This document shows positions 49,172 through 50,291 of a stretch of DNA of 50,291 nucleotides, piece after piece; the stretch's first letter is position 1, and each line of letters opens with the position of its first letter. Origin of the DNA: CAMAVH01 sp036500145 (GTDB lineage: Bacteria > Pseudomonadota > Alphaproteobacteria > SMXQ01); NCBI GenBank assembly GCA_036500145.1, contig DASYCO010000058.1:1-50291 (forward strand). The letters are read 5' to 3'. The notes beneath the pieces are model-generated. The model saw nothing but the letters and a program-made list of their open reading frames with translations. It searched no databases and was not told the DNA's origin. A program made the position numbers and the translations under genes.

Positions 49172-49257
49172 GGTCGGGCCAGCAATAAACTTCATCAAAA
49201 CGGCAACGAGGGATAAGTATTAATCATAGTGAATATTATTATTTGCTGGGCCGGACC
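49172..49257. repeat. Imperfect inverted repeat around an AT-rich spacer
   Basis: Arms GGTCGGGCCAGCAATAA (49172-49188) and TTATTTGCTGGGCCGGACC (49239-49257) are inverted copies with one substitution and two one-base insertions, around a 50-base AT-rich spacer. It lies upstream of the lipoprotein gene and probably contains its promoter. It may be a large stem-loop, an operator pair or the remnant of a small mobile repeat. Confidence 0.5.
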
Positions 49258-49261
49258 AAAC

Positions 49262-49296
49262 AAAAAGCCCCGCGGGATCGCTCCCGCGGGGCTTTG
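49262..49296 (-). terminator. Terminator of icd
   Basis: A perfect stem with GCGA loop followed on the minus strand by CTTTTTG, 22 bases after the icd stop. The 24-base stem-loop core is identical to that at 48629-48652. Confidence 0.9.
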
Positions 49297-49317
49297 TCTG
49301 TCCGCTTGCCGGAAGGC

Positions 49318-50291
49318 TTAGGCCTTCGAGAGCACGGCCTTCAGGTTCTCGTCGAGCTTGTCGAGGAACTGGGTCGTCGTCAGCCACTTCTGGTCGGGGC
49401 CGATGAGCAGCGCCAGGTCCTTCGTCATGTGGCCGGCTTCGACCGTGTCGACGCAGACCTTCTCCAGCGCGTCGCCGAACTTCACCACGTCGGGCGTGCC
49501 GTCGAACTTGCCGCGGTACTTCAGGCCCTGGGTCCAGGCGTAGATCGAGGCGATCGGGTTGGTCGAGGTCTCGCGGCCCTTCTGGTATTCGCGGTAGTGG
49601 CGCGTGACCGTGCCGTGGGCGGCTTCGGCCTCGACGGTCTTGCCGTCGGGGGCCAGCAGCACCGAGGTCATCAGGCCGAGGCTGCCAAAACCCTGCGCGA
49701 CCTGGTCCGACTGGACGTCGCCGTCGTAATTCTTGCAGGCCCAGATGAACTCGCCGTGCCACTTGAGCGCGCTGGCAACCATGTCGTCAATCAGGCGATG
49801 CTCGTAAACGATGCCTGCTTCCTTGAATTTCTCCTTGAATTCGCTTTCGAAAATATCGGCGAAGATATCCTTGAAGCGGCCGTCATAGGCCTTCAGGATC
49901 GTGTTCTTGGTGGACAGATAGAGCGGCCATTTGCGGTTGAGCGCATAGTTCATGCTCGCGTGCGCGAAATCGCGGATCGACGCGTCGAGATTGTACATGC
50001 CCATGGCGACGCCGGCATCGGGGAAGTCGAACACCTCATGCTCGATCACCTGGCCGTTCTCGCCCTGCCACTTCATGGTGAGCTTGCCCTTGCCCGGCAC
50101 CTTGAAGTCGGTCGCCCGGTACTGATCGCCGAAGGCATGACGGCCCACGACGATGGGCTGCGTCCAACCCGGCACCAGGCGCGGCACGTTCTTGCAGATG
50201 ATCGGCTCGCGGAAGATCACGCCGCCCAGGATGTTGCGGATCGTGCCGTTGGGCGACTTCCACATCTTCTTGAGCTTGAATTCCTCTACCC
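49318..50291 (-). CDS. icd: NADP-dependent isocitrate dehydrogenase, partial (N-terminus beyond right edge)
   Basis: TCA-cycle enzyme converting isocitrate to 2-oxoglutarate. The visible part (about 323 codons) matches the dimeric, eukaryote-like IDH type: KSPNGTIRNILGGVIFREPIICKNVPRLVPGW, RHAFGDQYRATDF, DDMVASALKWHGEFIWACKNYDGDVQSD, and AHGTVTRHYREYQKGRETSTNPIASI. The reading frame is open to the window end, so the first part (about 80 residues) is missing. A terminator follows the gene. Confidence 0.95.
   Translation of the reverse strand, partial: VEEFKLKKMWKSPNGTIRNILGGVIFREPIICKNVPRLVPGWTQPIVVGRHAFGDQYRATDFKVPGKGKLTMKWQGENGQVIEHEVFDFPDAGVAMGMYNLDASIRDFAHASMNYALNRKWPLYLSTKNTILKAYDGRFKDIFADIFESEFKEKFKEAGIVYEHRLIDDMVASALKWHGEFIWACKNYDGDVQSDQVAQGFGSLGLMTSVLLAPDGKTVEAEAAHGTVTRHYREYQKGRETSTNPIASIYAWTQGLKYRGKFDGTPDVVKFGDALEKVCVDTVEAGHMTKDLALLIGPDQKWLTTTQFLDKLDENLKAVLSKA

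Overview
The window is GC-rich chromosomal DNA that reads as an alphaproteobacterium, probably of the Rhodospirillales/Caulobacter side of the class. The taxonomic cues are CckA next to flhB, FliX, MotE, a DUF6468 protein, a one-domain FlgJ, a DksA with a single cysteine, a GAAC-N7-GAAC LexA box at recA and TTAA-N7-TTAA CtrA boxes at flagellar genes. There are no rRNA, tRNA, CRISPR or insertion-sequence features. Coding density is high and nearly every gap carries regulatory sequence. I cannot name a genus from the sequence alone.

Layout: (1) 1-10552, a flagellin gene running off the left edge, then a flagellin-modification island. On the plus strand it holds a TPR/SPINDLY-type O-GlcNAc-transferase-like protein, a CmcI-like methyltransferase, a NeuD-like acyltransferase and a DegT aminotransferase. 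Converging on the minus strand are a 3,5-epimerase-like protein, a sugar C-methyltransferase, CDP-glucose 4,6-dehydratase and glucose-1-phosphate cytidylyltransferase. (2) 10552-16047, a small unknown gene, fliW, flgL, flgK, flgN, flgJ and flgI. These are on the same strand as the CDP-sugar genes and so close to them that regions 1 and 2 look like one long transcription unit. (3) 16374-17373, fliX and dksA. (4) 17491-20861 minus, flgF-flgG-flgA-flgH. (5) 21140-28034 plus, fliL-fliM-DUF6468-motE and a very large periplasmic TPR protein. (6) 28149-33743, an iron-uptake cassette: ECF sigma factor, FecR, TonB-dependent receptor, PepSY membrane protein and a 57-residue membrane protein. (7) 33747-35961 minus, csrA, flhX, an unknown gene, fliO and fliP. 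(8) 36206-42334 plus, flgB-flgC-fliE-fliQ-fliR-flhB and cckA. (9) 42472-50291, housekeeping genes: a peptidyl-prolyl isomerase, recA, a SHOCT-domain protein, alaS, two unknown exported proteins and a partial icd.

How the parts fit: intergenic sequence gives a consistent picture of flagellar control. I see three strong sigma-54 -24/-12 elements (before the flagellin, flgI and flgF), a recurring dyad CGGCA-N5-TGCCG that resembles the FlbD (ftr) sites of Caulobacter, and full or near-full CtrA boxes before fliX, flhX, flgB and the large TPR gene. CckA, the kinase that starts the CtrA phosphorelay, is encoded in the window. FliW and CsrA are both present, and the flagellin leader has an AGGAC hairpin loop plus a second GGA in the Shine-Dalgarno, the arrangement expected for CsrA repression relieved by FliW.

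The most interesting candidate for an undescribed system is the island at 1443-10552. Read together, its enzymes could make a CDP-activated 4-acylamino-4,6-dideoxy hexose with a carbon branch and possibly an O-methyl group, and attach it to flagellin through the TPR glycosyltransferase. The sugar genes appear to be co-transcribed with the hook-filament genes and fliW. The chemistry and the target are inferences from families and context.
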